From NCBI GenBank assembly GCA_035715725.1, contig DASTKT010000141.1, positions 1 through 55,122 of the forward strand: a stretch of DNA of 55,122 nt, given 5' to 3'. Source of the stretch: JADGGV01 sp035715725 (lineage in GTDB: Bacteria; Gemmatimonadota; Gemmatimonadetes; Longimicrobiales; RSA9). How positions within the stretch are numbered: the first letter of the stretch is position 1; each line of letters opens with the position of its first letter. Shown one piece after another: positions 42,620 to 50,495 of this stretch. The position numbers were made by a program, and so were the translations under genes. Below the pieces are notes generated by a model. The model had not been told where the DNA came from and did not search any database. It saw only the letters and a program-made list of their open reading frames with translations.

Positions 42620-44497
42620 ATGTCGCTCTGGGAGACGCTCCTCGGCCGGCGCTTGCGCTCCGAGGAGCAGGAGGCGCAGAAGATCGGACCCCTGCTCGGG
42701 GTCCCCGTCCTCGGGCTGGATGCGCTCGCCTCCGCCGCGTACGGGCCCGAGGCGGCGCTCACCATCCTGCTGCCGCTCGGCGCGGCGGGCGTCGGCTTCA
42801 TCGAGCCGATCGCCGGCGCCATCCTCGTCGTCCTGTTCCTGCTCTACATCTCGTACTTCCAGACGATCGCGGCGTACCCCGGCGGCGGCGGCTCCTACAC
42901 GGTCGCCTCGCAGAACCTCGGCGCGAACGCCGGGCTGCTCGCCGCCAGCGCGCTCTCCCTCGACTACATCCTGAACGTCGCGGTGGCCATCTCCGCCGGC
43001 GCGGGCGCGGTCGTCTCGGCGGTCCCCGCGCTCCTCCCGCACACGCTCGCGCTCTGCCTCGGGCTGCTCGCGCTCCTCACGATCGTGAACCTGCGGGGCG
43101 TGCGCGAGGCCGGGATGCTGTTCCGGGTGCCGACGTACGCGTTCGTCGCGCTCCTCGGCGGCACGATCGCGATCGGCGTCGCCCGCACGCTCCTGGCCGG
43201 CGGCCACCCGGCGCCCGTCGCGCCGCCGCCCCGCCTCGCCGCCGCCACCTCCGCCGCGAGCGTGTGGGTCCTGCTCCGCGCGTTCTCCAGCGGCTGCACC
43301 GCCATGACCGGCGTCGAGGCGGTCAGCAACGGCGTGCCCCTCTTCCGCGAGCCGAGGGTCCGCCTCGCGCGCCGCACGCTGACCGCGATCATCGCGATCC
43401 TCGCCCTGCTCCTGGCCGGCATCGCCGTATTATGCCGCGCCTACCACATCGGCGCGACGCCGCCCGGCCAGCCCGGCTACCAGAGCGTCCTCTCGCAGCT
43501 CGTCGCGGCCGTCGCCGGCCGCGGCGCGTATTACTACCTCGCCATCGGCTCCGTCGTCGCGGTCCTCGCGCTCTCGGCCAACACCAGCTTCGCCGACTTC
43601 CCCCGCCTCTGCCGCGCGCTCGCGCTCGACGGCTACCTGCCGCCCGAGTTCGCGCACCTCGGCCGCAGGCTCGTCTTCTCCACCGGCATCGTCACGCTCG
43701 CCGTCCTCGCCGGCGCGCTCCTCGTCGCGTTCGACGGGATCACCGACCGGCTGATCCCGCTCTTCGCGGTCGGCGCGTTCCTGGCGTTCACGATGTCGCA
43801 GCTCGGGATGGTCGCGCACTGGCGGCGCGTCGGCGGGAAGCGCGCGCCGCATGCCCTCGCGGTCAACGCGCTCGGGGCGACGGCGACGGGGCTCACCCTC
43901 GTCGTCGTCGCCTCCTCGAAGTTCGTGGAGGGCGCCTGGATCACGCTCCTCGTGATCCCGGTCATGGTCATGATGTTCCGGCGGGTGCGCCGCTTCAACG
44001 ACCGGCTCGACATCCAGACCGAAGACCGCGGCCCGCTCGAGATCGGCGACCCGCCCGCGCCCCCGCCCATCGTCCTCGTTCCGACGAGGCGCCTCGACCG
44101 CGTCGAGCGCAAGGCGCTCCGCTTCGCGCTCACGCTCTCGCCGGACGTCCGCGCGGTCCGCGTCCGCACGCAGGACGTCGGGCCCGACCGCCTCGCCGAG
44201 CGCTGGTACCAGCTCGTCGAGCGACCGGCCATCGAGGCCGGCCTCTCCCCGCCGGCCCTCGTCGAGATCCCCTCCGCCTACCGCGAGTTCTTCGGCCCGC
44301 TCCTCGCCTACATCCGTCGCGTCACCCGGGAGAACCCGAAGCGCCACGTCGCCGTCCTCGTCCCCGAGTTCGTCGAGCGCCGCTGGTACCACTACCTCGT
44401 CCACAGCCACCGCGCGACGCTCCTCAAGCACCTCCTCCTGCTGCACGGCGGCCCGCAGATCATCATCGTCAACACGCCCTGGTACCTGCGGGACTAG
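42620..44497 (+). CDS. KimA-like APC-superfamily permease 2
   Basis: A 625-residue permease with about 12 helices and a cytoplasmic tail of ~170 residues. It shares KimA-type signatures with the protein at 25383: LGVPVLGLDALASAAYGPEA in helix 1, YPGGGGSYTVASQNLGANAG, LDYILNVAVAISAGAGAVVS, SGCTAMTGVEAVSNGVPLF and FADFPRLCRALALDGYLP. The tail has PPIVLVPTRRLDRVERKALR and ends VEIPSAYREFFGPLLAYIRR ... IIIVNTPWYLRD. No KdpE-like box precedes it, so unlike the first permease it is probably not under KdpE control. K+ or amino-acid uptake are both possible. Confidence 0.86.
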   Translation: MSLWETLLGRRLRSEEQEAQKIGPLLGVPVLGLDALASAAYGPEAALTILLPLGAAGVGFIEPIAGAILVVLFLLYISYFQTIAAYPGGGGSYTVASQNLGANAGLLAASALSLDYILNVAVAISAGAGAVVSAVPALLPHTLALCLGLLALLTIVNLRGVREAGMLFRVPTYAFVALLGGTIAIGVARTLLAGGHPAPVAPPPRLAAATSAASVWVLLRAFSSGCTAMTGVEAVSNGVPLFREPRVRLARRTLTAIIAILALLLAGIAVLCRAYHIGATPPGQPGYQSVLSQLVAAVAGRGAYYYLAIGSVVAVLALSANTSFADFPRLCRALALDGYLPPEFAHLGRRLVFSTGIVTLAVLAGALLVAFDGITDRLIPLFAVGAFLAFTMSQLGMVAHWRRVGGKRAPHALAVNALGATATGLTLVVVASSKFVEGAWITLLVIPVMVMMFRRVRRFNDRLDIQTEDRGPLEIGDPPAPPPIVLVPTRRLDRVERKALRFALTLSPDVRAVRVRTQDVGPDRLAERWYQLVERPAIEAGLSPPALVEIPSAYREFFGPLLAYIRRVTRENPKRHVAVLVPEFVERRWYHYLVHSHRATLLKHLLLLHGGPQIIIVNTPWYLRD

Positions 44498-44518
44498 CAA
44501 CGCCGTGAGCGCGGCGGC

Positions 44519-45181
44519 TCACGGCGGACCGGGCGGCGTCGCCGCGGGCGGGATGGCCGCGGGTGGCGTCGCCGCGGGCGGGGTCGTCGCGGCCGGCGGT
44601 GGCGCGGCCGGCGGTGGCGCGACCGGCGGTGGCGCGGCCGGCGGTGGCGCGGCTAGCGTCGCCGCGGCCGGCGGTGTCGCGGGCGGGCCCGCATCGGCTC
44701 CCGGGCGGCGCGGCGGCCTCCGCGGCCGCACGTCCAGCGACCCGCGCCCGCCCGCCCGAGGCACGGCACCGAAGTCCGCCGGCCGCGCCGCCCGCCGCGG
44801 CGGCGGCGTCGACGGGCCGATCAGCCGCTCCACCTCCGCCAGCACGTCCGACGGCCGGATCGGCTTCTCCAGATAGCACGCGCACCCGACCTCCCACGCG
44901 CGCCGGCCGTAGTCGACTCGCGGTCGCGCCGACAGCACCAGCACCGGGATCTCCGCCATCGCCGGCTCCTGCCGCAGCCGCCCGCAGAGGTCCAGGCCGT
45001 CCCCGCTCGGAAGCCCCAGATCCAGCAGGATGAGGTCGGGCCGGGCCTCGCGCGCCATCCAGTACCCCTGCTCCGCGTCGAGTGCGCAGATCACGTCGAA
45101 GTTGTTGTACCAGAGCAATCTGCCGTAGATCTCCCGGTCGTGCTCGCTGTCTTCGATCATGAGGACCAGCTTCGTGCTCAT
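44519..45181 (-). CDS. Single-domain response regulator with long Pro/Ala-rich tail
   Basis: 220 residues from ATG 45181. Residues 1-122 are a receiver: acidic Glu10/Asp11, phospho-acceptor Asp54 (LILLDLGLPSG), VLVLSARP and Lys106 (CYLEKPIRPSD). No output domain follows. Instead residues ~125-220 are basic then almost pure Pro/Ala (PPRRPGADAGPPATPPAAAT, then APPPAAPPPVAPPPAAPPPA). This tail is encoded by a 15-bp tandem repeat. Poly-Pro stretches would need elongation factor P for translation and probably form an extended tether. It may act by protein interaction. It has its own minus-strand promoter. Confidence 0.85.
   Translation of the reverse strand: MSTKLVLMIEDSEHDREIYGRLLWYNNFDVICALDAEQGYWMAREARPDLILLDLGLPSGDGLDLCGRLRQEPAMAEIPVLVLSARPRVDYGRRAWEVGCACYLEKPIRPSDVLAEVERLIGPSTPPPRRAARPADFGAVPRAGGRGSLDVRPRRPPRRPGADAGPPATPPAAATLAAPPPAAPPPVAPPPAAPPPAATTPPAATPPAAIPPAATPPGPP
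44560..44690. repeat. 15-bp tandem repeat encoding the Pro/Ala tail
   Basis: The unit GGCGGTGGCGCGGCC recurs in tandem with small changes (GGCGGTGGCGCGACC, CGTCGCCGCGGCC) inside the response-regulator gene. Because the unit is a multiple of three, copy-number change alters tail length without breaking the frame. Confidence 0.75.
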
Positions 45182-45278
45182 CCGCGCATCCTCTTCGCGA
45201 TGAGGGTCCCTGCCCACAGTTCAAGTTTTGTTCCCGCGGGACGCCGCCGCCGCCCCCGCGCCGCCCGTCCGCAGGGCC

Positions 45279-45307
45279 AGCGTACGGAGAATGTAAATTG
45301 TTGTCAA
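45279..45307 (-). promoter_or_regulatory. Promoter of the response-regulator gene
   Basis: On the minus strand TTGACA (45307-45302) and TACGCT (45284-45279) are 17 bp apart in an unusually AT-rich tract (45285-45325). The start codon lies about 95 nt downstream. Confidence 0.6.
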
Positions 45308-45374
45308 GTAAGAACATAAAATCGCTCGACGAGGTGGCGCGGGACCGGCCGTCGCGGGCGGCCGCACGTCCACC

Positions 45375-45535
45375 AACAGCGTTTTCACCACGGAGTACAC
45401 GGACGGGACAGCGGCATCACGCCGGCCACCTGCCTACGCCGGACATGACATCAACAAAGGATGCGTCACCCCGGCGAGCCTCCACCGCCCGGCACTCCTC
45501 TGTGCCCTCTGCGCCTCTGCGGTGAAAACGCCGTT
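45375..45535. repeat. 161-bp intergenic element with TTTTCACC...GGTGAAAA inverted ends
   Basis: AACAGCGTTTTCACCACGGA (from 45375) and CTGCGGTGAAAACGCCGTT (to 45535) are inverted copies with few mismatches. The right side carries CTCTGTGCCCTCTGCGCCTC, the periodic CACAGAG/CGCAGAG pattern seen in dispersed short repeats of many bacterial genomes. It fills the gap between the regulator promoter and the glpD 3' end. No gene is visible within it. Confidence 0.7.
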
Positions 45536-45551
45536 GAAGCCGTTCCCTGCC

Positions 45552-47114
45552 TCACCCGAGCGTGTAGCCCCGCGCGAGCTCGAGGAAGCTCTGCACCTGG
45601 GCGTCGCGCCAGGCGTCGTCCTTGCCCAGCTCGTCCGCGAGCGTGGCCGCGACGGCGGGGGCAGCGCGCATGCTGGCGCGGGCGTCGAGGAGGAGCATGC
45701 GGGTGCGGCGGGCGAGGACGTCCTCGACGGTGCGGGCCATCTCGTGGCGCGCGGCCCAGACCACCTCGCCGAGGGTGGTCGGGAAGTCCGGGTCGAGCCG
45801 GTCGGCCCGGCGCGGATCCTCGCGCAGCAGCGCCTCGATGGCGGGCGCATCCGAGCCGTACACCGCGAGCGGGCCGAAGCGCTCGGCGTGCGCGTCGTGG
45901 CCGTGGATCGGCAGGTCGTGCGTGACGCAGGGCCGGTCCTCCAGCCCGGCGATCGTCGCCGCCTGGTCGACGGTGTCCTGCGCCATGCGACGGTACGTCG
46001 TCCACTTCCCGCCGGTGATGGTGACGAGCCCGGAGTGCGAGATGCTGAGCGTGTGGTCGCGCGAGAGGGCGGAGGTCGGGCTGCCCTGCTCCTCGCCGCC
46101 GACGAGGGGGCGCAGGCCGGCGAAGATGCTGCGCACGTCCGCCGGCGCGGGGTCCTTCACGAGGTAGCGGGCGGCGTGCTCGAGCAGGAACTCGATCTCC
46201 GCGGCGAACGGGCGCGGCTCGAGGACGACGTCGCCCACCGGCGTGTCGGTGGTGCCGACGACGACGCGGTCGTGCCAGGGAATGGCGAAGAGCACGCGGC
46301 CGTCGGCGGTCTTCGGCACCATGATGGCGGACTCGCCGGGGAGGAAGGAGCGGTCGAGCACGATGTGCGCGCCCTGGCTCGGCGAGATCAGCTCGCGCGC
46401 CGCGGCGTCGTCCATCCGGCGGATCCGGTCGGCGAACACGCCCGTGGCGTTGACGACGACGCGCGCCTCCAGCTCGAGGTCCTGGCCGCTCTCCACGTCC
46501 CGCGCCCGCACGCCCGCCACCTCGCCCCGCACCTTGAGCAGCCCCGTGACGACGACGTAGTTGAGCAGCGCCGCGCCCTGCTCGGCCGCCGTCCGGGCGA
46601 GATTGATGGCGAGCCGCGCGTCGTCGAACTGGCCGTCGTGGTAGATGACGCCGCCCGTGAGCCCCTCCGGCTCCAGCGTCGGCAGCAGCTCGAGCGTGCG
46701 GCGCCGCGAGAGGATGCGCGAGCGCCCGATCCCCTGCCGCCCCGCCAGCAGGTCGTACATCTTCAGCCCGACGCCGTAGAACGGCCCCTCCCACCAGTCG
46801 TAGCTCGGCACCACGAACGGCAGGTTGCGCACGAGGTGCGGCGCGTTCCGCAGCAGCAGCCCCCGCTCCTTGAGCGCCTCGACGACGAGCGAGACGTTCC
46901 CCTGCTTCAGGTAGCGCACGCCGCCGTGCACCAGCTTCGTGCTCCGGCTGGACGTCCCCTTCGCGAAGTCGCTCTGCTCCACGAGCAGCGTCCGGTACCC
47001 GCGCGACGCCGCGTCCACCGCCACGCCGAGGCCGGTCGCCCCGCCGCCGATCACGAGCAGCTCCCACGGCTCGCGCGCGGCTTCCACCGCGCGCAGCATG
47101 TCCGTCCGGTTCAT
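45552..47114 (-). CDS. glpD: Aerobic glycerol-3-phosphate dehydrogenase
   Basis: A 520-residue FAD enzyme that oxidises sn-glycerol 3-phosphate to dihydroxyacetone phosphate and passes electrons to quinone at the inner membrane. ATG 47114 is preceded by GGAGGGGAGGAG. The FAD motif is LLVIGGGATGLGVAVDAASR. Family signatures are FAKGTSSRSTKLVHGGVRYL, YHDGQFDDARLAINLARTAA, VVNATGVFADRIRRMD and ITGGKWTTYRRMAQDTVD. The C-terminal DAO_C-like helical domain (~400-515) is complete. Length is normal. No glpK, glpF or regulator is adjacent, so it stands as a single-gene unit. Confidence 0.95.
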   Translation of the reverse strand: MNRTDMLRAVEAAREPWELLVIGGGATGLGVAVDAASRGYRTLLVEQSDFAKGTSSRSTKLVHGGVRYLKQGNVSLVVEALKERGLLLRNAPHLVRNLPFVVPSYDWWEGPFYGVGLKMYDLLAGRQGIGRSRILSRRRTLELLPTLEPEGLTGGVIYHDGQFDDARLAINLARTAAEQGAALLNYVVVTGLLKVRGEVAGVRARDVESGQDLELEARVVVNATGVFADRIRRMDDAAARELISPSQGAHIVLDRSFLPGESAIMVPKTADGRVLFAIPWHDRVVVGTTDTPVGDVVLEPRPFAAEIEFLLEHAARYLVKDPAPADVRSIFAGLRPLVGGEEQGSPTSALSRDHTLSISHSGLVTITGGKWTTYRRMAQDTVDQAATIAGLEDRPCVTHDLPIHGHDAHAERFGPLAVYGSDAPAIEALLREDPRRADRLDPDFPTTLGEVVWAARHEMARTVEDVLARRTRMLLLDARASMRAAPAVAATLADELGKDDAWRDAQVQSFLELARGYTLG

Positions 47115-47184
47115 CGCTCCTCCCCTCCGTCCATCCAGTCGCCGTCCGGCGGTCCCGTCCGCGCGTGTCGTGCCGTCCCCTCGC

Positions 47185-47370
47185 GTCACACAGAGATGTG
47201 GCGTGCCGGCGCGGCCGTCGGTCCGTGCCGCCGAATGTAAGCGGCGCCCGGTGGGAAGCATTCCGCCGGGCGCCGCCCGTCGCGATCTCGAGCGCGATCT
47301 CGATCTCGGGTGTCGGGTGTTCGAGCCCGAGCCCGAGCCCAGCGCCCGAAGGGCGCGGAGCCCGGGCTCG
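47185..47370. repeat. Composite intergenic repeat, copy 2 (opposite orientation to copy 1)
   Basis: From left: GTCACACAGAGATGTGG (near 47186), a perfect 11-bp hairpin (47241-47251 with 47266-47276, GCGGCGCCCGG/CCGGGCGCCGC), then CGATCTCGAGCGCGATCTCG and GTTCGAGCCCGAGCCCGAGC, CAGCGCCCGAAGGGCGC. All three modules occur at 4395-4745 in reverse order and orientation. It lies just upstream of glpD, so it could also affect that gene's transcription. Confidence 0.7.
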
Positions 47371-47486
47371 TCCACCAGTGGAAGCTCGCCTCGCCGAACC
47401 CGCTCATCGAGTGGGGTGGCGAAGTGATCGCGACCGGGATCGTCGGCCAGTCGGAGATGCTGCGGCTGAGGATCGGGCCGCGGTAG
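47370..47486 (+). pseudogene. Possible 3' remnant of an unidentified gene
   Basis: Directly after the composite repeat, one plus-strand frame reads 38 codons of coding character ending in TAG: VHQWKLASPNPLIEWGGEVI, then ATGIVGQSEMLRLRIGPR. It is continuous with repeat sequence upstream and has no start of its own. The composition differs from the surrounding repeat. It may be the tail of a gene whose 5' part was lost when the repeat inserted. The family is not recognised. Confidence 0.3.
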
Positions 47487-47523
47487 CTCCGGACGATCCA
47501 GGCGCCGGGCGCCGCACCGCCCG

Positions 47524-48780
47524 CTACTCGCTCCGGAGCCGCTCCCGGCGGGACCACCGCACCGGCGCTTCGCCCACGAGCCTGCGCCAGCGATCGGCGA
47601 AGATCTCGCCCGCCACGATCGCCAGGGAGCCGCGCTCCTTGGGCGCGACGTAGTTCCAGAAGGCGTACACCTGCTCGTTTCGGGGTGGCGAGAGAAAGGG
47701 CCGCAACGGTTGGAAGCCCAGGTCGCCGGCGAAGAACGGCTGGAACGTCGCCATCCGTTCCATGCCGCGGTACATGAGCAGGAGCGCCCAGACCGGCGTC
47801 GAGTCGGGGCGGGCGAGCTTCAGCCAGAAGAGCGCCTCGTCGCTCCGGCCGTGCACGTAGCGCGTTCGCCAGGCCAGCAGGTGCGCCTCGCGGACCTCGA
47901 GCGGCGCCCGTCGCCACGGCCCGTAGTCGCCGGGGGCCGCGCGCAGCACGTGGGCGACGACGCGCTGGAAGTAATCGAGAGGCTGTCCCTGCAGGCTGTC
48001 GATGCCCGCCGGCCGGCCGCCGGGTGCGACGCGCGCCTCCGCGCCGGGCCACTCCCCGACACGGAAGAACCGCTGCGCGAGGAGGGCGCCGGTCGGCAAG
48101 ACGATCTCGACACGGCCCTCGCCTCGCCACCCCTCGGGGAGGCCGATGTTGCTCCAGACGCGCCACGTCGGTCCCCAGACCCGGAGCGGCACCCGCGCCA
48201 CCTCGCGGTCCTCGAGATACCAGACGTGCTCCACACGGGTCGCGCGCCGCGCGCCGGAGATCCGCGACCAGAGGTGGAGTCTCCGCGGCGCACGGCCGCT
48301 GGCGACGCGGCACTGAGGGCCGCCGCAGAGCACCGAGGCCTTCGGCTCCCGCGCGACGACGCTGTCGACGAGCGACGCGGCCCCGACGAAGATGCCGCGC
48401 GGCGGTGGCATGCCCGGCGCGAAGCCGAAGGTGGAGTCCGCCGTGGGCCGCAGCCTCAGGACGACCGCCGTGTCCGGCTGTACCGTCGTCACCTGGCCCG
48501 AAACGAAGCCCCGCACGTAGGCCCGCAGCCGCACCGTATCGCTCCAGGGCACATCGTGGAACACGAAGCGTCCCGCCGCGTCGGCGACCGTCGCCTGCAC
48601 CGTCTCGTTCCCGATGACTTCCACGGTGATCGGACCGGGTGGGATGGTCCCTCCGCCCCGCGCCGTCACCTTGCCGCGCACCTGGGCCTGGACGGGTGCG
48701 ACGAGGGCGGCCACGAGCGCCAGCGGCAGCGCGGTGGCGGCGGGCCAGCGCCCGGAGCCGATTCTCCGTGAAGACAGCAT
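47524..48780 (-). CDS. Secreted protein with carboxypeptidase-regulatory-like and DUF2914 domains
   Basis: 418 residues from ATG 48780 (GGAAGGG upstream). The signal peptide ends VQAQ (~33). Residues ~35-110 form an Ig-like domain (VRGKVTARGGGTIPPGPITV ... DAAGRFVFHDVPWSDTVRL). Residues ~145-250 match DUF2914: LHLWSRISGARRATRVEHVW, YLEDREVARVPLRVWGPTWR, VWSNIGLPEGWRGEGRVEIV and LLAQRFFRV. The remaining ~165 residues (DYFQRVVAHVLRAAPGDYGP ... VYAFWNYVAPKERGSLAIVA) are not recognised. It is probably periplasmic; no role can be assigned. It is divergent from the small lipoprotein gene at 49196. Confidence 0.8.
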   Translation of the reverse strand: MLSSRRIGSGRWPAATALPLALVAALVAPVQAQVRGKVTARGGGTIPPGPITVEVIGNETVQATVADAAGRFVFHDVPWSDTVRLRAYVRGFVSGQVTTVQPDTAVVLRLRPTADSTFGFAPGMPPPRGIFVGAASLVDSVVAREPKASVLCGGPQCRVASGRAPRRLHLWSRISGARRATRVEHVWYLEDREVARVPLRVWGPTWRVWSNIGLPEGWRGEGRVEIVLPTGALLAQRFFRVGEWPGAEARVAPGGRPAGIDSLQGQPLDYFQRVVAHVLRAAPGDYGPWRRAPLEVREAHLLAWRTRYVHGRSDEALFWLKLARPDSTPVWALLLMYRGMERMATFQPFFAGDLGFQPLRPFLSPPRNEQVYAFWNYVAPKERGSLAIVAGEIFADRWRRLVGEAPVRWSRRERLRSE

Positions 48781-48846
48781 CCGACCCTTCCGGTAGTCGC
48801 CATGCGCCGACGCAGCTTCGGCGTCGGTGAGGGGGCGCGTGGTCAC

Positions 48847-49117
48847 AGGAGCTAGTATCGGTTGGCGGTCGTTTTCCTCGAACGACGACCCAGGACACCG
48901 GGAAGCGCGGACATCCCGAGCGTGGACGCCGGCGTCGCGAGACTGGTGGCTCCGTATCCCGGGTTTTAGCTTTGGTCAGATGTGGTGTGCCTGGCAACCG
49001 GGAGCCATGTATCGCGCCTGCATCGTTCGACAATCCAAAAACATAGACCAAACCAGATGTCCACTCGCCTGATAGGCGCGAGGTGGGCGGGGATGGCACG
49101 TCGCTCCATTCCCGAGG
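48847..49117. other. Relatively AT-rich intergenic stretch
   Basis: Between the DUF2914 gene and the small lipoprotein gene the sequence is visibly less GC-rich (for example TTCGACAATCCAAAAACATA near 49026). It contains a TCGCCT/AGGCG mini-hairpin at 49065-49078 and related CTTTGGTCAGATGTGG and CCAAACCAGATGTCC tracts. No gene is visible. It may hold divergent promoters or be recently acquired DNA. Confidence 0.4.
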
Positions 49118-49195
49118 ATGGCCGCATCAAGCGAATGCGGCCGGCGCGCGACCGGCCCGGGAGGGCCAGCACGTACTCCTGAAGAACGAGGCACC

Positions 49196-49600
49196 ATGAG
49201 GATGATTTCGGAGCGGCGGGCGGGCCCGCTTCGGCGGCTTCCGCTTCTCGCGCTCGTCGCAGCGGTCGGCGTGGTCGGCTCCTGCTCGGACGCCTGTGGG
49301 TGCTCGCCTCTACCGCCCTGGTTCCAGGTAGTCGGCCGGGTCGTCGATGAGGGTGGCAGCGGCGTCGGCGGGGTGCAACTCACGGTGGTCGAGGGGTCGG
49401 CCGGCAACGTCGCGACGCGGTCGACCACGAACGGGTATTTCGGATTGAACGGGCCGGCCTACGATCGGGACCTGAGCATCGACGTCTCGCCTCCCGCGGG
49501 CTTTGAGCTCGCAACCGGACAGGAGGCGCCCGTTCACGTCACGCTGCTGGCCGGGTTCGTCGCGGAGCTGGAGATCCGCCTGCGGCGGCAGGCACCCTGA
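49196..49600 (+). CDS. Small lipoprotein with one carboxypeptidase-regulatory-like domain
   Basis: 134 residues from ATG 49196 (GAGG five bases upstream). A signal sequence ends in lipobox VGSC (Cys~29), followed by a Cys-rich DACGCSPLPPW. The single Ig-like domain reads FQVVGRVVDEGGSGVGGVQL, RSTTNGYFGLNGPAYDRDLS and IDVSPPAGFELATG. Such domains are binding or structural modules. A beta-barrel protein gene starts 100 nt downstream on the same strand, so the two could form an envelope pair. No enzymatic motif is present. Confidence 0.75.
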   Translation: MRMISERRAGPLRRLPLLALVAAVGVVGSCSDACGCSPLPPWFQVVGRVVDEGGSGVGGVQLTVVEGSAGNVATRSTTNGYFGLNGPAYDRDLSIDVSPPAGFELATGQEAPVHVTLLAGFVAELEIRLRRQAP

Positions 49601-49700
49601 GGTGTGGCCGACCCCTGTCGCCGGCTCGGCGCGATCAAACGGGAAATCCGTGCGGGGCGGGACCCGCGAGCCGGGCGGTTCCCCCCGAGGAGCTGAACGG

Positions 49701-50252
49701 ATGCGCGGGTGGTGCAGTCGGGTCCTCATCGTGTGCGGCATTGCTCTCGGGCACCCGAAACATGCCACGGGGCAGGCGCCGGCCTCGCAGGACCGCCGGG
49801 TCTACGTAACCCCGTCCGCGGCGCTGAGTGCGCGGCATCGCCCGTACGGAGGTTGGGTGTGGGCCGACATGGCCACGCTCGACGCGCGCGTGGAGGTCTC
49901 CCTCGGCCGACGCGTCCAGCCGTGGCTCTCCGGCTCGATATTCGTCCTCGGCATCGGCTGCGACCCGGAGGCGAGCTGTCCCACCGGCGGAGGCGCGGTC
50001 CAGGCCGGCGTCACCGCCTTCCTGCTCGGGCCGGACGATCGGTTCCCGCTTCGGCCGTATGCGGGCGGAGGGATGGGCGTGCGAAGATACGCGGGCGGCT
50101 TCTCGTTCGCGCGTGTGCTCGACGCCGGCATCCTGTGGGCCGCCTCGCCGGCCGTCGCTCCGAGGCTGGAGGTCCGGTGGGAGCGGTATCCCGCGCTACG
50201 CGAGGCGTTCCTGGTGGCTCTCGGGGTGCGCTTCGGGATCGGCGATCGCTAA
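49701..50252 (+). CDS. Small outer-membrane beta-barrel protein
   Basis: 183 residues from ATG 49701, with GAGGAG eight bases upstream. The signal peptide ends near ATGQ (~24). The mature part is a set of alternating amphipathic strands rich in Gly and aromatic residues (YGGWVWADMATLDARVEVSL, FPLRPYAGGGMGVRRYAGGF, SFARVLDAGILWAASPAVAP, FLVALGVRFGIGDR), resembling eight-stranded OmpA/OmpW-like barrels. A Cys pair in GIGCDPEASCPTGG may form a loop disulfide. No more specific family can be claimed. Confidence 0.7.
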   Translation: MRGWCSRVLIVCGIALGHPKHATGQAPASQDRRVYVTPSAALSARHRPYGGWVWADMATLDARVEVSLGRRVQPWLSGSIFVLGIGCDPEASCPTGGGAVQAGVTAFLLGPDDRFPLRPYAGGGMGVRRYAGGFSFARVLDAGILWAASPAVAPRLEVRWERYPALREAFLVALGVRFGIGDR

Positions 50253-50364
50253 CTCCGACAGGCGGCGCCCACCGGAGGTTGCCGCGAGCTCGAGCGCCTG
50301 CCGGCCATCGCGCTCGCCGGGCACCGGGTAGCCCTGCCGCTCGAGGATGCGCCGCACCCGCAGG

Positions 50365-50450
50365 CCTCTCGCGGGAGGCGCAGCCGACCTCTCGCGGGAG
50401 GGCGCAGCCCGACCTCTTGCGGGAGCGCGCAGCCCGACCTCTCGCGCCGG
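50365..50450. repeat. Tandem repeat of 23-25 bp upstream of the sigma-factor operon
   Basis: CCTCTCGCGGGAGGCGCAGC-type units start at 50365, 50388, 50413 and 50438 (the last truncated). Each contains the palindrome CTCGCGGGAG or a variant. The array lies 45 nt before the sigma gene and could be a regulatory site cluster or a simple repeat. The rest of 50253-50495 has no gene. Confidence 0.7.
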
Positions 50451-50495
50451 AGACCCGCGTGTAATGTTTTCGCTCCCTCCGGCATTCTAGCCCAC

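Noticed and set aside
50365..50450. CRISPR array
   Set aside because: Units are contiguous 23-25-bp tandem repeats without unique spacers, and no cas gene is present.
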